Part shown: positions 31,928 to 40,909 of the stretch, piece by piece
Position numbering within the stretch: position 1 is the first letter of the stretch
Layout: every line of letters begins with the position of its first letter
Origin: CAYUVH01 sp964448135
GTDB lineage: Bacteria > Verrucomicrobiota > Verrucomicrobiia > Limisphaerales > UBA8199
DNA: 64,000 nt
Reading direction: 5' to 3'
Assembly: GCA_964448135.1 (NCBI GenBank)
Contig: CAYUVH010000039.1
Location: forward strand, 248,001 to 312,000
Program-made: the position numbers and the translations under genes
Notes under the pieces: model-generated
The model's input: the letters and a program-made list of their open reading frames with translations, nothing else
Databases searched by the model: none
Told to the model about the DNA's origin: nothing

Positions 31928-33256
31928 ATGCAACGACGTCAATTCCTCAAATCCGCCGCCTTCGCGGGCGCGGGCGCCCTGATTCTTCCCCGAACGAAAC
32001 TGTTCGGAGCCCACGCTCCGAGTAACAAACTTAACATCGCGCTCATCGGCACGTGGGGTCGCGGCGAAGCCCATTTCAACGGCATCGCGAAGGAAAATGT
32101 GGTCGCAATTTGCGACGTAAACGAGAAGCACCTGGCCTCCGGGTCGAAACGATTCCCCACCGCCAAGACCCACGTGGACTGGCGCAAGATGCTGGAACAA
32201 AAAGATATCGAGGCAGTTGTGTGTTGCTCGGCCGATCACACGCACGCGTTCGTAGCGAACTGGTCTATGAACCGCGGCAAACATATTTACTGCGAAAAGC
32301 CGTTGGCCAATACGGTCGAGGAAGCGCGGGTCGTCCGCGCCAACTACCTGAAAAATAAAAACAAGCTGGCGACGCAGGTCGGCACGCAGCGGCACGAGTT
32401 TGAGAATTTCAACCGGGTGCGCGAGCTGGTGCTCGATGGCGCGATCGGCGAATTACAAGAAGTCTCCGCCTGGGGCAACCGCCAGTTGCCGAAGCCGGGT
32501 TACCTCCCGGCCGCCGGCGAACCGCCGGCTGATTTTCACTGGGACCTGTGGCTCGGCCCCTCACCCGCTCACCCGTGGAACCCGGAATATTTCTCCGGCA
32601 GTTCCGGCATGAACTGCCTGCAATGGAACATGTATTGGGATTTCGGCAGCGGCCAGGTGGGCGACATGGGCAGCCGCACGATGGATCTCGCCTGGAACGC
32701 CATTGATGCGACCCTGCCCACCACCGCGGAGGGCAAAGGCGATCCTTTCAATCCGGACGTTTCGCCCGTCAAGCTGGAAACGCATTTCGATGTGCCGGCC
32801 AACGACTGGCGGCAGGCGATCAAAGTCTCCTGGTATCAGGGCGGCGCGATGCCGGAATGCCAGAGCAAAGCCGTGGACCTGAACAAAATCGATCACGGCG
32901 CGATGTTCGAAGGCAGCAAAGGCTCAATCATCGCGGGATTCCAATCGCGCCTGATTGTGCCCCACGGCAGCAATGCGAACTTCACCTACTATAAACCGAG
33001 ACCCAAGGAGAAACTCCTGCCGCCGCTCGGCAACTTTCAGGACCAATGGATCAACGCCTGCAAAGGCAGCCTGAAAACTTCGTGCGATTTCGAATACGCG
33101 GGCAACATGATCGAAATGATGTTACTCGGGCTCGTCGCTTATCGTGTCGGGAAAAAGATCAAATTTGATGGTGCCAGTGGAAACGTTGCCGACTCTCCCG
33201 AAGCGCAGGCGCTCTTAAGCCGGAAGTATCGGGACGGTTGGCCGCTGAACGGGTAG
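31928..33256 (+). CDS. Tat-exported Gfo/Idh/MocA family oxidoreductase
   Basis: ATG 31928 gives a 442-residue precursor with a twin-arginine signal MQRRQFLKSAAFAGAGALIL; longer frames upstream are not plausible. The Rossmann domain includes LNIALIGTWGRGEAHF and VVAICDVNEKHL. The family's catalytic-loop motif CEKPLANTVEEA follows at about residue 120, then a dimerisation beta-sheet with GSSGMNCLQWNMYWDFGSGQVGDMGSRTMDL. These exported members act on sugars or sugar acids, often as NAD(P)-dependent oxidoreductases. Another member is cut by the window's right edge. Confidence 0.92.
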   Translation: MQRRQFLKSAAFAGAGALILPRTKLFGAHAPSNKLNIALIGTWGRGEAHFNGIAKENVVAICDVNEKHLASGSKRFPTAKTHVDWRKMLEQKDIEAVVCCSADHTHAFVANWSMNRGKHIYCEKPLANTVEEARVVRANYLKNKNKLATQVGTQRHEFENFNRVRELVLDGAIGELQEVSAWGNRQLPKPGYLPAAGEPPADFHWDLWLGPSPAHPWNPEYFSGSSGMNCLQWNMYWDFGSGQVGDMGSRTMDLAWNAIDATLPTTAEGKGDPFNPDVSPVKLETHFDVPANDWRQAIKVSWYQGGAMPECQSKAVDLNKIDHGAMFEGSKGSIIAGFQSRLIVPHGSNANFTYYKPRPKEKLLPPLGNFQDQWINACKGSLKTSCDFEYAGNMIEMMLLGLVAYRVGKKIKFDGASGNVADSPEAQALLSRKYRDGWPLNG

Positions 33257-33261
33257 TTCGT

Positions 33262-34146
33262 ATGGCGGATTCCATTCGGAGCATACTCGACCGACTCGCG
33301 CCCATCGCCGACAAGGTAATACTTCGACCGCTCTCGGAGGCGGAGTTGGAAGCGCTCGAGGCGTCGGTCGGAATGCCCATGCCTTCCTGCGCGCGGGAAT
33401 ACTTTGCGTTGGCAGGTATCTTCGAGGATCTCACTGCTTATGGGACCTCGGACTATGAAGTTATCGATCGCCCGGATCAGTTTCCTCAAGACCGCCAGTT
33501 TTTGCTCAAACATTTCGGCCAACCGGCGGCCGACCTGTTTCCTTTCGCCGGAGACGGGGCGGGAGACATTATTGCCGTTGCCGAAGGCGAAGAAGGCGGA
33601 ATGCTTTATTTTGCCGATCATGAAACGGCCAAAATAAAGAAAATCGGTCCATTCACGGATTGGCTCGCCTCGGTGGTAAGCGCTGCGCTCACGGGCCGGC
33701 GTCCGGCAAATACGGAAAAGAAGTGGTGCGTCCAGTTTTCGTTTAATGCGCAATCGCCCGCTTCCATCCTCGCAGTGCTGGGCCAGTTCGGGTCGGTGAA
33801 TTTAGGCACCTGGAGTGAACCCAAAGTTTCGCCCGCCAAGGTATACTCTTCGGAGGCGCCGCTGACCTTCGGGCAGGAGCGACTTGTTTTAAAGCGCTCT
33901 GAATTCCACGCTTGGGATAAACCCAAGTTTTACTTCGATTTTGAGGAACCTCCGAACCTGGCGGATTCGGCGTCTATGATTCGCAAACTGCACACGTCAT
34001 TTCGAAATGCCGGCCTTGATTATAAGTTGGTTGATTACGGACCGCTGGCGATGGGCTGGAATCGGGAAGAGTCAGCTTCGGGCGGGCCGCTAAAAACACG
34101 GGAACCACAATGGTGGTCATGGTTGACGCGTCCCTTTCGCTTTTAG
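33262..34146 (+). CDS. SMI1/KNR4 (SUKH) family protein
   Basis: ATG 33262, 5 nt after the previous stop, gives 294 residues; a TTG at 33238 would overlap the MocA gene. The N-terminal 140 residues fit SUKH: RPLSEAELEALEASVGMPMPSCAREYFALAGIFEDL, then LFPFAGDGAGDIIAVAEGEEGGMLYFADHE. The C-terminal 150 residues are unassigned. SUKH proteins frequently serve as immunity proteins against polymorphic toxins, but many are chromosomal orphans; no toxin gene is adjacent. Confidence 0.78.
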   Translation: MADSIRSILDRLAPIADKVILRPLSEAELEALEASVGMPMPSCAREYFALAGIFEDLTAYGTSDYEVIDRPDQFPQDRQFLLKHFGQPAADLFPFAGDGAGDIIAVAEGEEGGMLYFADHETAKIKKIGPFTDWLASVVSAALTGRRPANTEKKWCVQFSFNAQSPASILAVLGQFGSVNLGTWSEPKVSPAKVYSSEAPLTFGQERLVLKRSEFHAWDKPKFYFDFEEPPNLADSASMIRKLHTSFRNAGLDYKLVDYGPLAMGWNREESASGGPLKTREPQWWSWLTRPFRF

Positions 34147-34211
34147 CCGGGACCAAGACGAGCAAAGCCTGGAGCTCAATCTCACGGTTCCAACGTCGGC
34201 GATAAATTAGA

Positions 34212-34241
34212 GGGCCGGGAGCGTTGACGCGCTCCCGGCCC
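34212..34241 (+). terminator. Strong 12-bp hairpin downstream of the SUKH gene
   Basis: GGGCCGGGAGCG and CGCTCCCGGCCC pair around a 6-nt loop, 66 nt after the SUKH stop. Stability is high but the following bases (CCTGCCATTTC) contain only a weak U-tract. Confidence 0.5.
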
Positions 34242-34550
34242 CCTGCCATTTCAACAAAGAACAAACACCTCTTGCGATCTTTCGATCCCAACCCGCGGTT
34301 TCACGGCGGCTGTTTCGGTGTTTAGGGGCACACCTCCTGGGAAGCCCTTGGATTGTAAAATCCGGACTGATGCGATTGGCGCGCCGTTTTGCGGCGGGCG
34401 GTCTTTGGCCGCCGTCGGAGAACCTCGGCTCTCCCGCGCTATTTCCAGTCTGATCTCAAGTGACATCGTCTAGATGCCGGTCTTTGTTCGTCTCACAGTT
34501 CACTAGCCTTTCGTTTTGGGTTCTTGGTTTCCTTTCGCACGAGTCGCAGG

Positions 34551-34590
34551 GGAAAAACGAAAATCCCTGCTTACTTCGTGGCAAGCAGGG
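34551..34590 (-). terminator. Leftward intrinsic-terminator-like hairpin
   Basis: Read on the minus strand, CCCTGCTT (34590-34583) and AAGCAGGG (34572-34565) form an 8-bp stem with a 10-nt loop, followed by ATTTTCGTTTTT, a good U-tract. An alternative pairing with CCCCTGC (34552-34546) is possible. Nothing coding lies just upstream on this strand, so it may end a small RNA. Confidence 0.5.
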
Positions 34591-34632
34591 TCGAAAAAAG
34601 AGGGATCGAATTCGAGTTACCTGCTTGGCCGG

Positions 34633-34685
34633 GCGCTGTCCAGATTGTACCCGGTCTGGTGTTTGACCAGACGCGTGGACAGCGC
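34633..34685 (-). ncRNA. Nested-stem structured element, possible small RNA
   Basis: Outer arms GCGCTGTCCA (34633-34642) and TGGACAGCGC (34676-34685) are perfect complements. Inside, GTCTGGT (34654-34660) and ACCAGAC (34666-34672) form a second perfect stem with a 5-nt loop, leaving an asymmetric internal loop of 11 and 3 nt. On the minus strand it is followed 43 nt later by the terminator-like hairpin at 34590-34551. This is compatible with a leftward small RNA of unknown family; both strands can form the fold. Confidence 0.4.
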
Positions 34686-35029
34686 GGGGCTGAACATAGA
34701 GCCACCGACTGGCCACGAGCGAATGATCGCCGGGCGAATCGCAGTCAATATGTTCATGCAGTAACGCATAGAATTCGTGCAGAGTTATAGCGGGGATAAC
34801 TTATCTTGTCCACTTATACTTTTGGGGTAGGAAATATTTGATATCCGAATATTTGGATGGATTGATGCAAAAGCTGTGAAAACGGAGGTAGGCGGTATGT
34901 CCGATGATCTCGTATTGTCGTGACTTGACGGGTTTAGAGTTCACTCGCTACCCTTCTCCTCACGCCACGAGTGTGTGGCGGGCGGGTTATGGGGCAATTT
35001 GGAAATCATCCCTACTCAGAGGAGCGAAC

Positions 35030-38000
35030 GTGAGGTTCACGCCGGGAAGCGTGCTGGGTGTGCTGTTGTGCGGAATAATCTCCGCCGCCGCCCAGCTTCA
35101 CTACGTCGATATCAACAGTGCCAATCCCACCGCTCCGTTCACCAGCTGGCAGAGCGCTGCAACCAACATTCAAGATGCCATCGATGTTGCGGATCCAGGA
35201 GATCAAATCCTGGTTACGAACGGCATTTACCGGACCGGCGCATGAGTAGTTTACGGCGCCATGAGTAATCGCGTGGCCGTGACAAAACCGGTCCGACTCC
35301 TGAGCGTCAACGGGCCTGCCGTCACCGTCATTGAAGGCAATGCGATACCGGGCAGCACCAACGGCGATGCGGCCATTCGTTGTGCCTACCTGACCAACGG
35401 CGCCTGGCTGATTGGTTTTACGTTGACCAATGGCGCGACCCTAACTTCTGGTGATTACACGATGGAGCGCTGCGGAGGAGGCGCCTGGTGCGCATCACCG
35501 GGTGCGGTCCTGTCCAATTGCGTGATCGTCGGCAATTCCGCCTATTCGTACGGCGGCGGCGTGTATTCAGGAAGTTTGTTTAACTGTTCCGTGCTCTTAA
35601 ACTCGGCGACGGAAGGCGCGGGCGGCGCGGCGTGCAACATGAGCGACTGCACGATCACACAAAACCGAGCCTCCTGGAGCGCCGGTGGAGTCCGCACGGG
35701 AAATCTAACGAATTGTACGATTGCATTCAATTACGCGACCTCTTATGCGGGGGGCGCGAGTGTATCTGCAATCGTTGGCAGCACATTGATGGGGAATTGC
35801 GCCTCCTACGGAGGTGGGTCAGCTTCCGGTTGGCTGCTTCATTGCACAATCATAAGCAACTCCGTTTCGGGAGAAGGTGGCGGAACACATTACGGTTCCC
35901 TGGGCGACTGCCTACTCATTGGCAATTCCGCCGGTGATGGAGGCGGCAGCTATTCCGGTACCATCAGCAATTGCACTTACATCGGCAACTCCGCAACCAA
36001 CCAGGGTGGAGGCATCTTCAACGGTAATCTGATCAACTGCACGTTTTCGGAGAATAAGGCCTTGTATGGGGGCGGGATGAACAGCAGCCTCGCAAATAAT
36101 TGCACGGTAACTGGAAACTCGGCTTCCACTGGCGGCGGAACCTATTCCGGGACGCTGAACAATTGCATCATCTATTTTAACTACGCCCAGGTCAGTCCGA
36201 ATTATTACAATGGGACACTGAACTATTGTTGTGCCCTGCCCCTGCCGATCGCAGGTGAAGGCAACGTCGCTACCGACCCGCTGTTTGCCGGAGCGCCGCA
36301 TTTGAGTTCGGCTTCCCCATGTCGTGGCGCAGGAAAGACATCGTATTTGAAGGGGCTGGATATCGATGGTGAGCCGTGGACGAACCCACCCTCAATCGGC
36401 TGTGATGAATTTTACACCGGCGTTGCCACCGGGGCATTGAGTCTGGTCGTCCAAGCCGCTTACACGAATGTGGCGACCGGCTTTGCGGTGGATTTGGCAG
36501 CCAGTATCCGTGGTTACGCCAGCGGCAGTTTTTGGGATTTTGGTGACGGCACCAGTTCCACCAATGAACCGAATATCTCACGCACCTGGCTCACGCCCGG
36601 TGACTATTTGGTGACTGCGGGAGTCTGGAATGACAGTTCTCCTCAGCCGGTCACAGCGTCAATCCTCGTCCATGTCGTCCCACAGACCGTCCACTATGTC
36701 GATCTGACCAGCGCATCGCCGACATCTCCTTACACGAACTGGCTCACCGCCGCGGGCAACATTCAGGACGCGATTGATGCGAGCACAACTCCCGGGGCGC
36801 TGGTCCTGGTAAACGACGGTACTTACGCCCTCGGTGGCAGGGTGGTCTTCGGAACACTCAGCAACCGGGTGGCCATCACCAAACCCGTCATCGTCCAAAG
36901 TGTGAACGGTCCGGGGATCACGACGATTCAGGGCTACGGAATCCGAGGGGATGCCGCAGTACGCTGCGCGTTTGTAACGAATCGCGCCTCATTGATTGGC
37001 TTTACGCTGGCCAATGGCGCCACGCGCAACAACGGAGACATTAATCGAGAACAATCCGGCGCGGGAGCATGGTGCGCCTCGCCTGGCGCGGTGGTTGCCA
37101 ATTGCCTGATTGTGAGCAACGTAGCGCAGTATGCCGGTGGTGTCTTCGGTGGCACGATTAAGGAATGCACACTGGGTGGCAATTCGGGACCGATGACCGG
37201 TGGAGGCGCCTACTATGCCACGCTCACGAATTGCGTGTTGACCGGCAACTCATCCTCGGGCGGTGGAGGCGCGGGTTACAGCCGACTCTTCAACTGCACA
37301 TTGGTCGGCAACACATCGTCAGGGTATGGAGGCGGGGCGATGTCGTGTTGGTTGAGTGATTGCCTGGTGAGCAGCAATTCAGCGCCCGGATACGGAACCG
37401 GGGGAGGCGTCTATTCCGGCATACTCAGCAATTGCACGCTGCTGGGTAACACGGCAAACAACTCGGGTGGTGGGGCTTCGGCGGCAACGCTCACCCAGTG
37501 TTCCCTGCTGACAAACTCTGCTTCCACGGGCGGCGGAGCCTCAGGGTCAAAGTTATATAATTGCCGGCTGGCGGGCAATTCCGCGAGTTCGGGGGGCGGC
37601 CTGGCGTCGGGTTCCGCAAAGAATTGCACGCTGGTCGGCAACTCAGCGACCAGCGACGGGGGAGGCAGTAGCGGGGCGAATCTCGCGAACAGCGTGCTGA
37701 CCGGAAATTGGGCGCTTCAAGGCGGCGCGGCGAGTTCAGGCACGCTGAGCAACTGTACCCTGACCGGCAATTCGGCATCCCATGGCGGAGGAACTTACTA
37801 CGCAAATCTGGACAATTGCATCGTCTACTATAACCACGCATCGATGGACCCCGCGGGCGCCAATTATTCCGGCGACACCCTGACCAATTGTTGCACCACT
37901 CCGTTGCCTGGAAATGGCGCAGGCAACATCGCGGCCGATCCGCAACTGGCAAATTTTTCCCATTTAAGCGGCGGCTCGCCTTGCCGGGCAGCCGGCAAGG

Positions 38001-39682
38001 CGAGCTTTGCCACCGGGTGGGATATTGATGGCGAAGCCTGGGCAAATCCGCCCGCGATTGGCTGTGACGAATTTTATCCCGGCAGCGCGGTGGGAAACCT
38101 GAGCGTGGATATCCAACCAAACTATACCAACGTGGCGGTTGGCTTCGCGGTGGATTTTATCGGGGGAATTGAGGGACAACCCGCCGCGAGCGCATGGGAT
38201 TTTGGCGACGGAACGGTGGTCAGCAACAAACCCTACGTTTCACACAACTGGACAAGTCCGGGGGATCGTACCGTTATACTTCGGGCATATAATCAAACGT
38301 TCCCCTCCGGAATTGCGGCGGCACGTGTAATTCATGTCGTGGCACAGCCAGTCCATTATGCGGCGGTGACGAACAAAGCGCCCGTGGCGCCGTTTACCAG
38401 TTGGATAACAGCAGCCACCAACATTCAGGATGCCGTGGACGCGGCGGAAGCGGGAGCTACGGTGCTGGTAGCCGGGGGGACTTACAACAATGGCGGACGA
38501 GTAGTCTACGGATCCATGAGCAACCGCCTCGCCGTGACCAAACCGGTGACAGTGCAAAGCATCAGCGGACCCACAACCACCGTCATCGAAGGGTACCAAG
38601 TGCCCACAACCACCAATGGTGACAATGCCATCCGGTGCGTGTACCTCGGAACCGGCGCCAGGCTGTCAGGGTTCACCCTCAGAAAGGGCGCCACCCGAAG
38701 CTCGGGAGATCTCGAGCAGGAAGGATCGGGCGGTGGAGTGTGGACCGGCCTGGACGGTGTCGTAACGAACTGCGTAATCACCGGCAATGTTGCCGACGAC
38801 TTCGGTGGCGGAGCCTATTATGGGATATTTCATAACTGTATTTTCGCGGCCAACCAGAGTTCCACCGGGGGCGGAGCATTTGGTTCCACCTTGATCAACT
38901 GTTTGCTCACGAACAACGTGGCTGCGGCCTACGGCGGTGGAATTTATGGGGGCACGCTGGCTAATTGCACAGTTATCTCCAATTCAGCTTACCAAGGCGG
39001 TGGCGCTTCCCAATCGATACTAAACAACTGCATTGTCTATTACAATCGGGCCTCGACCGGTTCCAATTATAGTTCCGTATTCGTCAACTATTGCTGTACA
39101 GCGCCATTGCCTTCGACGGCTTCCGGCCAGGGAAACTTTACGAATGCACCTTTGTTTACGTCCCCCGTAGGCGGCAATCTGCACCTGCAGTCCACTTCCC
39201 CCTGCATAAATTCCGGCCTGAACACATTGGCGCCGGCCACGAAAGACCTCGATGGCAATTCGCGGATTCTTGGGGGAACCGTCGATGTGGGGGCTTATGA
39301 ATACACCACACCATTAAGCGTTATTTCGTACGCCTGGCTTCGGCAATACAACCTGTCCCAAAATGGCTCGGCGGATTATGCGGACCCAGATGGGGACGGG
39401 ATGTCCAACTGGCAGGAGTGGATTGCGAACACCAACCCGACCAACTCGACTTCAGCGCTCAAGCTGTTGCGGCCCACAAATTCCGCCGCAGGCCTGATCC
39501 TGAGTTGGACGAGCGTTGCGGATCGGACTTACCAGTTGGACCGTGCCACCAACGGTTCCAGTCCTTGGGCGTTCTCGCCGTATCAAAGCAACCTTGCCGG
39601 TCGCGATGGCGTAACGATTTATACCGACACGAACTCCCTTCTCTCGCCCAAGGCGTATTATCGAATTCGGGCGTTCCGGTAG
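35030..39682 (+). pseudogene. Giant secreted beta-helix/PKD protein interrupted by one in-frame TGA
   Basis: GTG 35030 follows AGAGGAG at good spacing and starts a signal peptide (RFTPGSVLGVLLCGIISAAAQ). Codon 72 (35243-35245) is TGA, after which the same frame continues 1478 codons to 39682. Three cassettes (from about 35097, 36691 and 38351) each open with (L/V)HYV-like and NIQDAID motifs, then G-G-R-V-V-(F/Y)-G. In cassette 1 the Arg codon is TGA, one C-to-T change from the CGA of cassette 3. Each cassette has right-handed beta-helix repeats (NC-x-(I/L) turns); two PKD domains (WDFGDGT) and a DPDGDGMSNWQEW C-terminal module follow. A restart at ATG 35261 would lack the signal peptide. Confidence 0.8.
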
Positions 39683-39698
39683 TCCGAAAGGGAAAGAA

Positions 39699-39774
39699 TG
39701 GTGGAGCCGAGGGGGTTCGAACCCCTGACCTCCTGAATGCCATTCAGGCGCTCTACCAACTGAGCTACGACCCC
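39699..39774 (-). tRNA. tRNA-Ala (GGC)
   Basis: A canonical 76-nt cloverleaf on the minus strand: acceptor GGGGTCG, D-arm AGCTCAGTTGGTAGAGC, anticodon arm CCTGA-ATGGCAT-TCAGG with anticodon GGC, T-arm GGGGTTCGAACCCC and an encoded CCA (TGG at 39699-39701 on +). It contrasts with the three aberrant tRNA-like genes near 31 kb. Confidence 0.97.
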
Positions 39775-39865
39775 AACCGGGGTTCAACGAATCTAAAGGG
39801 CGCGCAAAAAATGTCAAAACCATTTTCCGCTTTGAACTTCACACACGCGTCACTAGTTTCCCCGC

Positions 39866-40909
39866 GTGAGCGAAAGCCTGCCCAGCGTGACCGTGTTGAT
39901 TGCGGCCCGGCCCGACCAGGCCGACATCAAGGCGGTGACCGCCGCCCGCAAACTTGATTACCCGGCGGACAAACTTGAAATCCTCGTTGCCCGCGGCCGC
40001 CAGCCCTCCGTCCAGCGGAACGAAGCGGTTCGTGCGGCTCGTGGCGAGCTTATTTATTTTCTCGACGACGATTCCACGCCGCCGCCGGACAACCTGGATC
40101 GGGCGGTAAAACATTTCGCCGATCCCAAGGCAAAGATGGCCGGCGGTCCCAATCTCTGCCCCCCGGACGCGCCGCGGCTGGAACACATTTTCGCGATTGT
40201 CCATGCCTCGTTCGCCTTCGGTCCCAGCCGGGCACGATACGTATCCCTCGGCACCACCCGCGACAGTAGTGAGAAGGAACTGATTCTGTGCAATTTGCTG
40301 ACCCGCCGCGACACGATGATCGAACTGGGCGGGTTCAACGAGGCGCTCTATCCCAACGAAGAGAACGCGCTCATGGACGAAATCCAAAAGCGCGGCGGGC
40401 GTCTGGTTTATGACCCGGCGCTCTACGTCTATCGCCGGCCCCGCCACAGCCTGGGCGCGTTTTTCCGGATGCTCAAGACGTATGGACGCGGTCGAGCCGA
40501 GCAGTTTCGCGTGCATCCAACACTTGGCTCCGCGCTGAACTTCGCTCCGCCGCTTTTTTTGATTTATCTGATTGCGCTGCCATTCGTTTTTATTTTCACA
40601 CGGTTCGGGCCGATTTTGAGTTTGCCCTTCGCACTCTATGTCCTGATCGTGCTGTTACAAACAGCGGTGTTGATCGCGGCGGGACCACCCCGACCTGCCC
40701 GTCCGCCACCGGGCGCACCGCCGCATCCCGGAGGCTTCACTCACTTTATCAACTGCCTGATAGCGATGCCGCTGATCGGACTCGCGCTCATCATTTACGG
40801 CTACGGTTTCTGGCTGGGCCTGTTCAGCCGGCTCGATGCCAAAGTGTCACGCGAGCGGGCCGGGGTCGTGCTCGAGTCGGTTCCCCTCAATCGTCCTTTG
40901 GCCAAATGA
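39866..40909 (+). CDS. Glycosyltransferase family 2 membrane protein
   Basis: GTG 39866 starts a 347-residue protein. The GT-A domain is N-terminal: PSVTVLIAARPDQADIKAVTAARKLDYP, GRQPSVQRNEAVRAARGELIYFLDDDSTPPPDNL with the D-D-D metal site, and GGFNEALYPNEENALMDEIQKRG. Two to three hydrophobic segments follow from about 235 (FAPPLFLIYLIALPFVFIF, YVLIVLLQTAVLIAAG, and about 295-315), so it is probably membrane-anchored with a cytoplasmic catalytic domain. Donor and acceptor unknown. Its stop overlaps the glnE start (ATGA, 40906-40909). Confidence 0.87.
   Translation: MSESLPSVTVLIAARPDQADIKAVTAARKLDYPADKLEILVARGRQPSVQRNEAVRAARGELIYFLDDDSTPPPDNLDRAVKHFADPKAKMAGGPNLCPPDAPRLEHIFAIVHASFAFGPSRARYVSLGTTRDSSEKELILCNLLTRRDTMIELGGFNEALYPNEENALMDEIQKRGGRLVYDPALYVYRRPRHSLGAFFRMLKTYGRGRAEQFRVHPTLGSALNFAPPLFLIYLIALPFVFIFTRFGPILSLPFALYVLIVLLQTAVLIAAGPPRPARPPPGAPPHPGGFTHFINCLIAMPLIGLALIIYGYGFWLGLFSRLDAKVSRERAGVVLESVPLNRPLAK

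Larger units (their letters stand above)
34242..35029. other. Long non-coding region with several structured segments
   Basis: Nearly 800 nt without a convincing gene. A 71-codon minus frame (34251-34466) lacks an SD and recognisable content. The two structured segments are listed separately. Base composition is more A+T-rich at 34770-34900 (around GATATCCGAATATTTGG), where a rightward promoter for the beta-helix gene would be expected. Confidence 0.45.

Noticed and set aside
34251..34466. 71-codon minus frame in the 34-35 kb gap
   Set aside because: Ordinary composition but no SD, no recognised motif, and bounded by hairpins; kept only as a remark in the region entry.
34516..34764. 82-codon frame on + in the 34-35 kb gap
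   Set aside because: Runs through both arms of the nested inverted repeat; no SD and no homologous pattern.
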